Origin: UBA1930 sp943371535
GTDB taxonomy: Bacteria; Bacteroidota; Bacteroidia; Chitinophagales; Chitinophagaceae
Length of the DNA: 64,000 nucleotides
NCBI GenBank assembly: GCA_943371535.1
Contig: CALRVE020000017.1
Location: 1 to 64,000 of the forward strand
Direction: 5' to 3'
A model generated the notes under the pieces. That model made no database searches. It was not told the origin of the DNA and worked only from the letters and a program-made list of their open reading frames with translations. Made by a program: the position numbers and the translations under genes. Shown here one piece after another: positions 1-8,278 of the stretch. Position 1 is the first letter of the stretch. Every line of letters begins with the position of its first letter.

Positions 1-114
1 GGATTTGCACGGAATTTATAATATTCATAACAGCCAATCGGTGATTTTCCGTGTATCCGTGACCATTATGTCATTTTCAAAGTGCTTTTCTGAAAAGCAA
101 AAATTGTTTACTCT
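1..114. repeat. Direct-repeat copy A of palindromic intergenic element (cut by window start)
   Basis: This stretch closely matches 187-300: both run from GGATTTGCACGG through CATAACAGCCAATC and TTCCGTGTATCCGTG to ATTGTTTACTC, with scattered substitutions. The left arm of its palindrome lies outside the window. No gene is visible here; 115-173 is a unique AT-rich spacer. Confidence 0.85.
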
Positions 115-173
115 GCCAATGACAAATATTGTAAATCAATAAAAACCATTTGTAAACAAATAGATTTTTTATT

Positions 174-300
174 GCCACGGATGCACGGATTTGCACGGAG
201 TTTTAGAATAATCATAACAGCCAATCCGTGATTTTCCGTGTATCCGTGGCAATTATGTCGTTTTCAAAATTCTATTCTGCGAAGCGGAAATTGTTTACTC
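174..300. repeat. Direct-repeat copy B with long imperfect palindrome (174-250)
   Basis: The element opens with GCCACGGAT (174-182) and its core closes with ATCCGTGGC (242-250), exact reverse complements. The inner words CACGGA and TCCGTG also pair, giving a long imperfect hairpin of about 77 bases. The tail 251-300 repeats the tail of copy A. It lies just beyond the 3' end of the minus-strand transglycosylase gene, so it could end or protect that transcript; that is inference. Confidence 0.85.
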
Positions 301-346
301 AATGAGACTTTTAAGACAACTTCTTTTTAATGATTTTTTATATCCA

Positions 347-1435
347 TTATTTTGAAGCAACAGTTGCTTGTCCGTTTAATAATGCCCTCACACTTTCTAA
401 TAAAATTTGACTTTTCTTCGCCTCAAAAACAGTGATTCTGTCTTTCGTTAAACGCATGGTATATTTTTTACCTTCAGCCAAAGTTCTATCGAAGTTGGGA
501 TTCCATTTATTGAATTGCTCAATATCCATCAATAAATAATTAGAAACTATAACCGACAAATATCTGCCACCAACTTCAACAACAGCAGTACTTTGCAATT
601 CATCATTGGTTAAGGTTGCTCCTTTTGTATCTAAAGCCGATGAGGCTAAATGCTTTTCTGTTTCAGCAGCAGTGAGGGTTGTCCATCCACCACTTCCTTC
701 AAAAAAATAATGCGTAGCAATATATTTTTTTACGTGAGTACGTGTTTCTTCAGGTAAATAATATTGTATATCCCAAAAGCTTTTTTTACCTCCAGCTTTT
801 CTAATACTTTGTTTTACTCTACCAACGCCACCATTGTAAGCAGCAATTACCAATAACCAATCGCCAAAAGTTTCGTGTAATTCTTTAATGAGTTTACAAG
901 CAGCATGGGTGCTTTTGTAAAAATCCATTCGTTCATCGGTATAAGCGGTTCTTCTTAAACCAAAACGTTGAGCTTCATCTGGCATTAATTGCCAAGGACC
1001 AACAGCCCCAGCCCAAGAAATGGTTCCTGGGTTTAAAGAACTTTCAATTACACTTAAATATTTTAGCTCTAACGGTATGCCATACAAAGGCAAAATTTGA
1101 TTGTATAAATCGAAGTAAGGTTTGCCCCAGTTTTTCATTTTCTCAAAACTACCACCTTGCTTAGCTAAATATTGCTGTACAAAACCAACAGCTAAAGGGT
1201 TTAATGGAGCTGTTGTAGCGTTTAAATAGTACAATTCGTTTTTTTTAACGGCCAAGTTGTCTATTAAAGAATTGGTAGATTTTGTAGTATCGCTTGGTTT
1301 TGCAAAAACAAAAACGTTGCCGTTAATATGTGCAAACGAAGCCGATCCAAAGCCCAGTATCACAATAAAAATTGCAATAATGTAAACTTTTGTTGTGTTA
1401 TTGGTATAACCCAAATAATTATGTAACCACTGCAT
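347..1435 (-). CDS. Membrane-anchored or exported lytic transglycosylase (SLT/MltD type)
   Basis: The enzyme should cleave the MurNAc-GlcNAc bond of peptidoglycan in the periplasm. A hydrophobic segment at residues 17-35 acts as signal or anchor. The SLT domain spans roughly 95-250: catalytic Glu131 in the E-S-S motif, then GAVGPWQLMP at 143-152 and AYNGG at 199-203, all in family order. The last 90 residues look like one weak LysM-type region, whereas E. coli MltD carries two clear LysM repeats. The start is an ATG. The gene reads towards the repeats at 1-300 and lies 158 bases beyond the gatA stop, on the same strand. Confidence 0.9.
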   Translation of the reverse strand: MQWLHNYLGYTNNTTKVYIIAIFIVILGFGSASFAHINGNVFVFAKPSDTTKSTNSLIDNLAVKKNELYYLNATTAPLNPLAVGFVQQYLAKQGGSFEKMKNWGKPYFDLYNQILPLYGIPLELKYLSVIESSLNPGTISWAGAVGPWQLMPDEAQRFGLRRTAYTDERMDFYKSTHAACKLIKELHETFGDWLLVIAAYNGGVGRVKQSIRKAGGKKSFWDIQYYLPEETRTHVKKYIATHYFFEGSGGWTTLTAAETEKHLASSALDTKGATLTNDELQSTAVVEVGGRYLSVIVSNYLLMDIEQFNKWNPNFDRTLAEGKKYTMRLTKDRITVFEAKKSQILLESVRALLNGQATVASK

Positions 1436-1593
1436 GTGCTTGATCCTCTTTTTTTCGTTAATAAATAGCAGGTTTGGAATTGGGTAGTAATCTTAATAAT
1501 AAAGAAAATTAAACCCTGCTTTTAACCTCTCTTTTTTAAGAGTAGGAGTGTTGAGGAATGATAGAAAACAATTTTTTTAAACTTCCTCAATGC

Positions 1594-3027
1594 CTATTTC
1601 AATTGCATGAAGTTTTTACTAAGGCGGTGCAAAAGTACTTCATTAAAGTGAGAAACCATCACTTGAAGTCCAAAAGGCATGTTATTGCTGTGTTTGAAGA
1701 GAGGAATGGAAATTGCCGGAATTCCAACCAAATTAGCAAATACTGTATAAATATCGGCTAGGTACATTTCAGTAGGGTTGTTGCTCTTTTCTCCAAACTT
1801 CCAAGCTGTGTTGGGAACTGTTGGAGAAATAATGGCATCGTACTGGCTAAAAATTGATTGGGTTTTAGTACTCAATAGTTGTCTAACTTGTTGAGCTTTA
1901 GTGAAATAGGCATCAAAATATCCTGAGCTTAATACAAATGTTCCCAGCAAAATTCGTCGTTGAACCTCTTTACCAAAACCTTCGCTTCTACTAGCTTTAT
2001 AGAGCTCAATTAAATCGGCATTTTTAGGTATGGATTGATGCCCAAAACGTACACCATCGAACCTAGAAAGGTTGCTACTTGCTTCGGCAGTCGTTAAAAC
2101 GTAATAAGTAGGCACAACGTATTCAAGTAGTTGAAAATCAATTGGTTCTACAGTGTGCCCGTTTTCTGTTAAAATTTTGATAAACGAGTTGATTTGAGTC
2201 TTTATTTCGGGGTCTAAACCTTCATTTTCAAGTGCTTCTTTGAAATAAGCAATCTTATATTTTTTGTTTTCGCTATCAATTTGTGTGGAATAATTGGGTA
2301 CTGGTAAAGATGAAACAGTACTATCAAAATCATCTTCACCTGCAATTACTTCTAGTGTTAAAGCTGCATCATCAACAGTATTGGCAAAAATGCCAATTTG
2401 ATCAAACGAAGAGGCGTAAGCAATTAATCCATATCTAGACACTCTACCATATGTAGGTTTTAAACCCACAATTCCACAAAAATCAGCTGGTTGTCTTACA
2501 CTTCCACCGGTATCGCTTCCTAAACTAATCATAGATAAGCCAGCTTGTACAGCAACTGCAGAGCCACCAGAAGAACCTCCTGGCACACGACTTACGTCAA
2601 GTGCATTTTGAACGTTTCCAAAAGCACTGTTTTCGTTGCTGCTGCCCATCGCAAACTCATCACAATTATTTCTGCCAATAATAATGGCATCTTCTGCAAG
2701 TAGTTTTTCTACAGCAGTAGCACTATACACCGAAGTAAAATTGTTTAAAATTTTTGATGCTGCTGAAACTTTGTGGTCTTTGTAGCAAATAACATCTTTT
2801 ATAGAAACAATAACGCCATGTAATTTGCCTAAAGGCTTGCCAGCATTGCGTTTGGCATCTAAAGCAATGGCAGTATCAATAGCTTCTTGCTCAAAAACTT
2901 CTAGATAAGCATTGAGCGATTGGTGGGCTTTAATAGCCTCTAAATAATATTGCACAGCCTCTAAACAAGTAGTTGTGCTGTGCAATAAATTATTTTGATA
3001 GTCTTTGATTGTACTAAACGTAAACAA
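1594..3027 (-). CDS. gatA: Aspartyl/glutamyl-tRNA(Asn/Gln) amidotransferase subunit A
   Basis: GatA is the amidase subunit of GatCAB, releasing ammonia from glutamine to convert misacylated Glu-tRNA(Gln) or Asp-tRNA(Asn). The amidase-signature triad is visible: Lys77, Ser152 in the glycine/serine-rich loop, and Ser176 in SDTGGS. The 477-residue length is normal. gatB and gatC are not in the window, as is common in Bacteroidota where the subunits are dispersed. It starts 32 bases after the tatA stop on the same strand, so the two are probably co-transcribed. Confidence 0.95.
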   Translation of the reverse strand: MFTFSTIKDYQNNLLHSTTTCLEAVQYYLEAIKAHQSLNAYLEVFEQEAIDTAIALDAKRNAGKPLGKLHGVIVSIKDVICYKDHKVSAASKILNNFTSVYSATAVEKLLAEDAIIIGRNNCDEFAMGSSNENSAFGNVQNALDVSRVPGGSSGGSAVAVQAGLSMISLGSDTGGSVRQPADFCGIVGLKPTYGRVSRYGLIAYASSFDQIGIFANTVDDAALTLEVIAGEDDFDSTVSSLPVPNYSTQIDSENKKYKIAYFKEALENEGLDPEIKTQINSFIKILTENGHTVEPIDFQLLEYVVPTYYVLTTAEASSNLSRFDGVRFGHQSIPKNADLIELYKASRSEGFGKEVQRRILLGTFVLSSGYFDAYFTKAQQVRQLLSTKTQSIFSQYDAIISPTVPNTAWKFGEKSNNPTEMYLADIYTVFANLVGIPAISIPLFKHSNNMPFGLQVMVSHFNEVLLHRLSKNFMQLK

Positions 3028-3059
3028 AGGCTGTCGATTGTTTAAAGTGGAATAATAGT

Positions 3060-3260
3060 TTAGCTAGCAGATGAAGAAGACTTATTATCTTTCTCGTTAA
3101 TGCCTTCTTCAATTTCTTTTTTTACATTGTTTTTGGCATCGTTAAACTCACGAATTCCTTTTCCTATGCCACGCATAAATTCAGGAATTTTTCTGCCACC
3201 AAATAATACAAGTATTACTACTGCTATGATTAATATTTCTTGAAAACCTAAATTACCCAT
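3060..3260 (-). CDS. tatA: Sec-independent (Tat) translocase subunit TatA/E
   Basis: This 66-residue protein has the TatA architecture: a short N-terminal membrane helix (about 5-20), an FGGRKIPE hinge, an amphipathic helix (GIGKGIREF), then a charged tail. TatA oligomers form the pore that exports folded proteins with twin-arginine signals. No tatC is nearby. It lies between rplS and gatA on the same strand; the rplS terminator at 3341-3367 suggests it has its own promoter just upstream. Confidence 0.93.
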   Translation of the reverse strand: MGNLGFQEILIIAVVILVLFGGRKIPEFMRGIGKGIREFNDAKNNVKKEIEEGINEKDNKSSSSAS

Positions 3261-3340
3261 ATAATTAATTTAAAAGAGTACAAAACTAAGGTAAATGCAG
3301 TGCTTTAGAAGTTAAAACTTACTGCAAATAAAATGCATTA

Positions 3341-3367
3341 AAAAAAGCGGAACAAAATTCCGCTTTT
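3341..3367 (-). terminator. Rho-independent terminator of rplS
   Basis: A 10-bp perfect stem (3343-3352 with 3358-3367, core GCGGAA/TTCCGC) with a 5-base loop is followed on the minus strand by six T residues. It begins 18 bases past the rplS stop. Confidence 0.88.
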
Positions 3368-3384
3368 CAAGTATTGGTTCTGTT

Positions 3385-3735
3385 TTAGAAACGTTTTTCT
3401 TTAATTCTTGCACTCTTACCACTTCTTTCTCTTAAGTAGAACAATTTAGCTCTACGTACTTTACCAGTTTTGTTCAATAAAATTGAATCAATATTTGGCG
3501 ATAAAATAGGAAATAAACGCTCAACGCCTACTCCATCAGAAATTTTACGTACAGTAAAAGTAGCTGTTGCACCTACACCTTGTAATTTAATTACATCTCC
3601 ACGAAAACTTTGGATACGTTCTTTACCACCTTCTATAATTTTATAGTTAACAGTAATATTATCGCCAGCTTTAAACTTTGGATATTCTTTCTTAGCACTT
3701 AACTGCTCGTGTACAAATTGAACTGCTGCGTTCAT
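3385..3735 (-). CDS. rplS: 50S ribosomal protein L19 (bL19)
   Basis: bL19 sits at the interface of the large and small ribosomal subunits. The 116-residue product has the family signatures: the FKAGDNITVNYKI strand, the EGGKERIQSFRGDVI segment, GVGVERLFP and a basic C-terminus with KVRRAKLFYLR. Length is normal. It is a single-gene unit, with a consensus promoter upstream (3759-3766) and a strong terminator behind it. The trmD-rimM-rpsP neighbours found in many other phyla are absent. Confidence 0.97.
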   Translation of the reverse strand: MNAAVQFVHEQLSAKKEYPKFKAGDNITVNYKIIEGGKERIQSFRGDVIKLQGVGATATFTVRKISDGVGVERLFPILSPNIDSILLNKTGKVRRAKLFYLRERSGKSARIKEKRF

Positions 3736-3758
3736 AACTTTTAATTTTTTACGGACGG

Positions 3759-3766
3759 CAAAGGTA
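3759..3766 (-). promoter_or_regulatory. Bacteroidota -7 element of rplS
   Basis: On the minus strand this reads TACCTTTG, a perfect match to the Bacteroidota primary-sigma -7 consensus TAnnTTTG. It lies 23 bases before the rplS start codon, implying a short leader. A clear -33 TTG is not evident. Confidence 0.7.
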
Positions 3767-3826
3767 TGGGGTTGTATTTGAATAGAAAAGCCTTTTTATA
3801 AGTTTTTCTAAAATTATTTTGCCTTT

Positions 3827-4474
3827 TTAAGATTTTACAATGTAATGCGGTCCTTTTTCTAACGAAAAATGACGAATAATTACTTCTTGCCCAACAAAGT
3901 ATTCTTGAATAGCCATGTTTTCGGCCGATTTTTTAAAATAATTATTCATAATTAAAATACCACCACTTACAATTCTTGGATAAAAGTATTGCATAGCAGT
4001 TAAGGTACTTTCATAATCATCTATATCAATAGTTAAGAGTGCAATTTTTAATTCGGGATTTTGAATTAAATATTCAGGGATAGAATTACTTAAAATGCCT
4101 GGTACAAATTCAATTTTTTCAGTAACTCCTTTTTCAACCAAATTTTGCTGTGCAGCACCTACATGTTTAGTGTAAATGTTTTTTACAGCCATACCTTCTT
4201 CTACTTCATTATTAAACTTAGTAACTTCAAAAAGAGAGGGGTTTTTTTCAAACGCAACCAATGGTTGTTGCCTATACTGATTCATTTGTTTAAAAAAAGA
4301 GAAATAACTAAAAGCTTCATCGTTGGTAATTCCACATTTTAATATAGAGCCGTTTAAATGTTTAATTAATTTATACAACTCATAATAAGTAACCAATCTT
4401 TCGGATTGTTGGTTTCTGGGCTTACTAATTAATAAACTACTATCTGTAGGAAAGCTAACAATAGACTTCAGCAT
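3827..4474 (-). CDS. TylF/macrocin-O-methyltransferase-like class I methyltransferase
   Basis: The protein resembles the TylF-type SAM-dependent O-methyltransferase fold. The C-terminal half carries the recognisable core LTIDIDDYESTLTAMQYFYPRIVSGGILIMNNY, a TylF-like strand-acidic-loop-helix followed by the SGG(x)I(x)xxxDY-like turn. The N-terminal part is weakly conserved and lacks an obvious GxGxG motif, so activity is uncertain. Reading the frame further out begins at a TTG at 4501; the ATG at 4474 is preferred. It is a lone gene, divergent from the hydrolase at 4648, with no biosynthetic partners. Confidence 0.6.
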   Translation of the reverse strand: MLKSIVSFPTDSSLLISKPRNQQSERLVTYYELYKLIKHLNGSILKCGITNDEAFSYFSFFKQMNQYRQQPLVAFEKNPSLFEVTKFNNEVEEGMAVKNIYTKHVGAAQQNLVEKGVTEKIEFVPGILSNSIPEYLIQNPELKIALLTIDIDDYESTLTAMQYFYPRIVSGGILIMNNYFKKSAENMAIQEYFVGQEVIIRHFSLEKGPHYIVKS

Positions 4475-4647
4475 GTAACAATTGCATTTTTTAATGAACA
4501 ATTGGTTTTCATTTGAGAACTTGTACGATTATTTGTAGCTTTTCGAAGAAAATGGAATTGTAATCTAGATGTTTATTTATGTATAAAGGTTGCATTTGAA
4601 TATAAATTGCCTTATTTTCAACTACTGCATTACTTAATGATTATTGT

Positions 4648-5901
4648 ATGAACAAACACTGTTTTTTATTGATTTGTCTACTTATTACAAGTTATAATTA
4701 TGCTCAAGTAAATCAAAATAAACCACTTCCTATAGTTTTTGTACATGGTATGTTGGCAAGTGGCGATACTTGGGTCTTACAACTTCAACGTTTTGAACAA
4801 CAAGGCTACACCAAAAATATGTTGGCAGTGGTAGATTGGAATACAATTGCAATGGGTAACAGAAATGGTGTTGGGTTAGATTCTATTATTAATCATCTTC
4901 TTCAAATTAATCAAGTTAAGCAAGTGAATTTAGTAGGCCACTCGGCAGGTGGAGGTGTTTGTTATAATTATTTACAACAAACGCAAAATGCCGCAAAAGT
5001 GGCTCATTATGTACATGTAGGAAGCGGTAAAATGAAAACTCCACCTACAGTACCAACATTAAATTTATACTCATTAGAAGATAAAATAACAGGAGGTGCA
5101 AATATTGATGGTGTAAACAACACAGCGTTAACCAATCAAGATCATTATGAGGTTGCTACTAGCCAAGAAAGTTTTGATGCCATGTTTCAGTTTTTTAATA
5201 ATGCTGCCGCTGCAACTGCAAAAACAAGCACACCTAAAAAAATTACTGTTGGTGGTAGAGTAGTAACTTTTGGTGAAAATAAACCCGAAGCCAATGCAAC
5301 AATAACTGTGTTTGCTATAAATGCTATTGAAGGTAAACGAAAAAATAGCAAAAGCATTTTTACCACTACAACCGACTTTATAGGTAATTGGAATGGGTTT
5401 ATTGCTGCACCTAATGAATATTATGAGTTTGTTGTGCAGTCTGCCGACACTGCCAAAAGGGCTGTACATTATTTTAGAGAACCGTTTACCCACAATAATA
5501 GTTTAGTGTATTTAAGAACCTTGAGTAATAAAGGCATGACAGGAATGATTGCTCAACAATTGCCAGCCAATGATAATCAATCTGTATTAGCTGTATTTAG
5601 TGCCAATAAAGCTGTGATTAATGGAAGAGATAGTTTAACTGTAAATGGAATTAATCTTACTGATAAAAAATTTGCAACAGCCGAAAAAACGTCTATTGCG
5701 TTTTTCTTGTATGATGATGGCGATGGAAAATCAAGTACCAACAAACATGCAGGTTTTGGCATGTTGCCTTTTATGAATATGGTAGATGTTTTTTTACCTG
5801 CTAACAGTAAGTCCATTCAACTGTATTTTAATGGAAGGAAAATGAATATACCTGCAATGTCATCTTTAGAAGAAGGAATTATGGTTGCCGTGTTCGATTA
5901 A
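4648..5901 (+). CDS. Secreted alpha/beta hydrolase (lipase/esterase-like) with extra C-terminal domain
   Basis: A signal peptide (about 1-19, ending YNYAQ) precedes an alpha/beta-hydrolase domain. The oxyanion-hole motif FVHGM follows it, and the nucleophile elbow is GHSAGG at about residue 98. The hydrolase domain ends near 185. A further 220 residues form a beta-rich region that opens with a strand pattern like carboxypeptidase-regulatory domains (VGGRVVTFGENKPEANATITV). It should act on an ester outside the cytoplasm; the substrate cannot be read from sequence. It is followed by rsmE after 21 bases, but rsmE has its own promoter. Confidence 0.72.
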   Translation: MNKHCFLLICLLITSYNYAQVNQNKPLPIVFVHGMLASGDTWVLQLQRFEQQGYTKNMLAVVDWNTIAMGNRNGVGLDSIINHLLQINQVKQVNLVGHSAGGGVCYNYLQQTQNAAKVAHYVHVGSGKMKTPPTVPTLNLYSLEDKITGGANIDGVNNTALTNQDHYEVATSQESFDAMFQFFNNAAAATAKTSTPKKITVGGRVVTFGENKPEANATITVFAINAIEGKRKNSKSIFTTTTDFIGNWNGFIAAPNEYYEFVVQSADTAKRAVHYFREPFTHNNSLVYLRTLSNKGMTGMIAQQLPANDNQSVLAVFSANKAVINGRDSLTVNGINLTDKKFATAEKTSIAFFLYDDGDGKSSTNKHAGFGMLPFMNMVDVFLPANSKSIQLYFNGRKMNIPAMSSLEEGIMVAVFD

Positions 5902-5910
5902 TTTGAAACA

Positions 5911-5918
5911 TAACTTTG
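5911..5918 (+). promoter_or_regulatory. Bacteroidota -7 element of rsmE, nearly leaderless
   Basis: TAACTTTG is a perfect TAnnTTTG match and ends only four bases before the rsmE ATG. Transcription would start at or within a few bases of the start codon, predicting a leaderless or almost leaderless mRNA. Confidence 0.6.
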
Positions 5919-5922
5919 CAAT

Positions 5923-6624
5923 ATGCAATTGCCCTTTTTTTACGAACCCTTGTTAACTGAAGATGCTAACTTATTTGCGTTAACTACCGATTCTCAAAAA
6001 CATGCTATTCAAGTTCTAAGAATGAAAGTTGGCGATGCATTGCATTTAACCAATGGCAAAGGTTTGTTGTGTAGAGCAATCATTCAATCGGCCGATAAAA
6101 AACAAACCATTGTACAAATACAATCAGTACAGTTTTTTGAAAAGAAAACTATTGAAATTAGTATTGGCATTTCTCTATTAAAAAACACCAATAGGTTAGA
6201 GTGGTTTTTAGAAAAAGTAACAGAGTTGGGCGTTTCTAACATTCATTTATTGCAATGCCATAGAACCGAAAAGCAACATTTTAGATACGATAGATTGAAT
6301 GGAATTTTAATTGCTGCTATGTTACAAAGCCAACAAACTTGGCTACCTATTTTACACGAACCAATGTTGGCCGAAAACCTAATTTCATTTGCTTCTCAAC
6401 CCATTAAATTAATTGCTCATTGTGAAAATGATGAAAAAATGCCTCTGCAAAAAATAGCAGCTAAAGCCAATACACTTGTTTTAATTGGACCCGAAGGCGA
6501 TTTTACTCCACAAGAAATTGAATTAGCCTTAAGCAAAAACTTTACGGCTGTTAGTCTTGGAAATACAAGATTAAGAACTGAAACAGCAGGTGTTATAGCA
6601 GCAACCTTATTAATGCTTCAATAA
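5923..6624 (+). CDS. rsmE: 16S rRNA (uracil-1498-N3)-methyltransferase
   Basis: RsmE methylates U1498 of 16S rRNA in the decoding region. The 233-residue product is of family length. It has an N-terminal PUA-like part (about 1-70) and the C-terminal SPOUT knot signatures LIGPEGDFTPQEIELA (about 186-201) and LGNTRLRTETAGVIA (about 211-225), which form the SAM site. The start is the only ATG that fits the -7 element four bases upstream. The next gene starts 19 bases later on the same strand. Confidence 0.95.
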   Translation: MQLPFFYEPLLTEDANLFALTTDSQKHAIQVLRMKVGDALHLTNGKGLLCRAIIQSADKKQTIVQIQSVQFFEKKTIEISIGISLLKNTNRLEWFLEKVTELGVSNIHLLQCHRTEKQHFRYDRLNGILIAAMLQSQQTWLPILHEPMLAENLISFASQPIKLIAHCENDEKMPLQKIAAKANTLVLIGPEGDFTPQEIELALSKNFTAVSLGNTRLRTETAGVIAATLLMLQ

Positions 6625-6643
6625 AGGTTACCTTCACTTACAC

Positions 6644-8239
6644 ATGAAAAACTATTTAATTTTTATACTGCTGGTAATTACAGCAGTTTTTACCAGTTGT
6701 ACCAATAATTCTTCTACAAAAAAGAAAACAATAGATACAAGTATTACTTCTGCCAATTCGTTTAACGAACTTTTTTTAGATAGTATTCAGCTAGAAAATT
6801 TTATAAAGGAACAAACAGAGCTGAAAGTTTTTACTGAACAATATCAAGATTTTTATGCCGATAGAAATTACGAGTTTGCATGGTTTGATAAAGCAGGAGC
6901 CAATCAACACACGTTAGATTTTTTAAACCTTTTAGCAACTACTGTTGCCGATTTGCAAGACAGTTCTTTATTCACCAAAAGTTATTTAAGCATTCAGCAA
7001 AATATTGAAGTAATAGATACCTTAGAAATACAAGCAAAAAAAGAACTCATTATTACAGGTCAGTTTTTTCGTTTTGCAACAAAAATGTATAAGGGTAGCA
7101 ACATCAACACAAAAGATTTAGGTTGGTATATTCCAAGAAAAAAAATTGATTTAAAAGCATTTTTACAATCTACATTAGAGCCAGATTCTACCATTACCCA
7201 ACAGTTTGCGTTGCTCAATCAACAATATAAAAAACTACAAGCCAATATTGCATTGTATCATAACATAGCAAAAAAATATGATTGGAAAGTATTGGTAGTG
7301 CCCAAAAAATCAATTAAGCCAAAAGACTCATCGGTTATCATTCCTTATATAAAACAAAAATTACAATTATTGGGCGATGCTGTTTCAAAAGACACATCTA
7401 TTTATTACGATTCAGTTTTACTAATAGCCATACAATCTTTTCAACAAAGAATGGGCTTAACACCCAATGGTGTTATTGGCAAACAAGTGATAGATGAGTT
7501 GAATGTATTGCCTAATAAACGTATTCAACAAATATTAATTAATTTAGAAAGAATGCGTTGGATGCCTCCACAACAAAATACAGCGTACATTTTAGTAAAT
7601 ATTCCAGAGTATAAAATGCATGTAATACATGATGGCAAACAACAATTTGAAATGAATGTAATTGTTGGCACAGCAACACATAATACAGTCATTTTTTCGG
7701 GCAAATTGCAAAACATTGTGTTTAGTCCGTATTGGAATGTTCCGAGTAGTATTGTAGCTAGTGAAATTGCTCCAGCAATGAGAAGAAACAAAAACTACAT
7801 TAGCAACAAAAACATGGAAATAACTGGTTATAGTAATGGTTTGCCCATTGTTAGGCAGAAACCTGGAAAAAACAATTCTTTAGGATTGGTAAAGTTTTTA
7901 TTTCCCAATAGTCATAGTATTTATTTTCACGATACCCCCAATAGAAATTTATTTAGCGAAACCAAAAGAAGTTTTAGCCATGGTTGTATAAGATTGGCAG
8001 AACCCAAAAAGTTTGCTCAATATTTGTTAAGAGCCGATACTGCAACTATTTGGAAAAGCCATATTATAGATAGTGTGATGAATTTAACTACAGAAAAATG
8101 GGTTACCCTAAAACAACCTATACCTGTATTAATTGCTTATTTTACAGCATGGGTAGATGTAAATGGAAAATTGAATTTTAGAAAAGACATTTATAAACAC
8201 GATGAAAAACTAGCAGCTAAATTGTTTTCGGCTGAATAA
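6644..8239 (+). CDS. L,D-transpeptidase (YcbB/LdtD type) lipoprotein
   Basis: The enzyme makes 3-3 peptidoglycan cross-links or attaches proteins to peptidoglycan in the periplasm. A lipoprotein signal with a TSC lipobox ends at about Cys19. An L,D-transpeptidase scaffold region (about 50-210) is followed by a PG-binding-1 repeat (QSFQQRMGLTPNGVIG, about 264-280). The YkuD catalytic domain (about 320-450) carries the upstream catalytic-site FHD histidine and SHGCIRL with the catalytic cysteine. The 531-residue length fits the YcbB class. The start is the ATG 19 bases after rsmE. Confidence 0.9.
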   Translation: MKNYLIFILLVITAVFTSCTNNSSTKKKTIDTSITSANSFNELFLDSIQLENFIKEQTELKVFTEQYQDFYADRNYEFAWFDKAGANQHTLDFLNLLATTVADLQDSSLFTKSYLSIQQNIEVIDTLEIQAKKELIITGQFFRFATKMYKGSNINTKDLGWYIPRKKIDLKAFLQSTLEPDSTITQQFALLNQQYKKLQANIALYHNIAKKYDWKVLVVPKKSIKPKDSSVIIPYIKQKLQLLGDAVSKDTSIYYDSVLLIAIQSFQQRMGLTPNGVIGKQVIDELNVLPNKRIQQILINLERMRWMPPQQNTAYILVNIPEYKMHVIHDGKQQFEMNVIVGTATHNTVIFSGKLQNIVFSPYWNVPSSIVASEIAPAMRRNKNYISNKNMEITGYSNGLPIVRQKPGKNNSLGLVKFLFPNSHSIYFHDTPNRNLFSETKRSFSHGCIRLAEPKKFAQYLLRADTATIWKSHIIDSVMNLTTEKWVTLKQPIPVLIAYFTAWVDVNGKLNFRKDIYKHDEKLAAKLFSAE

Positions 8240-8249
8240 GTTGAAATTG

Positions 8250-8257
8250 TATTTTCG
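8250..8257 (+). promoter_or_regulatory. Possible -7 element for the 8279 gene
   Basis: TATTTTCG matches TAnnTTTG with one change (C for T), a variant also seen before rplM. It ends 21 bases before the ATG. The match is short, so confidence is low. Confidence 0.35.
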
Positions 8258-8278
8258 TTTTACTACAAGCCAATCGTT

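Noticed and set aside
5128..5493. Open frame of 121 codons opposite the alpha/beta hydrolase gene
   Set aside because: It has no recognisable domain and lies inside a well-supported gene.
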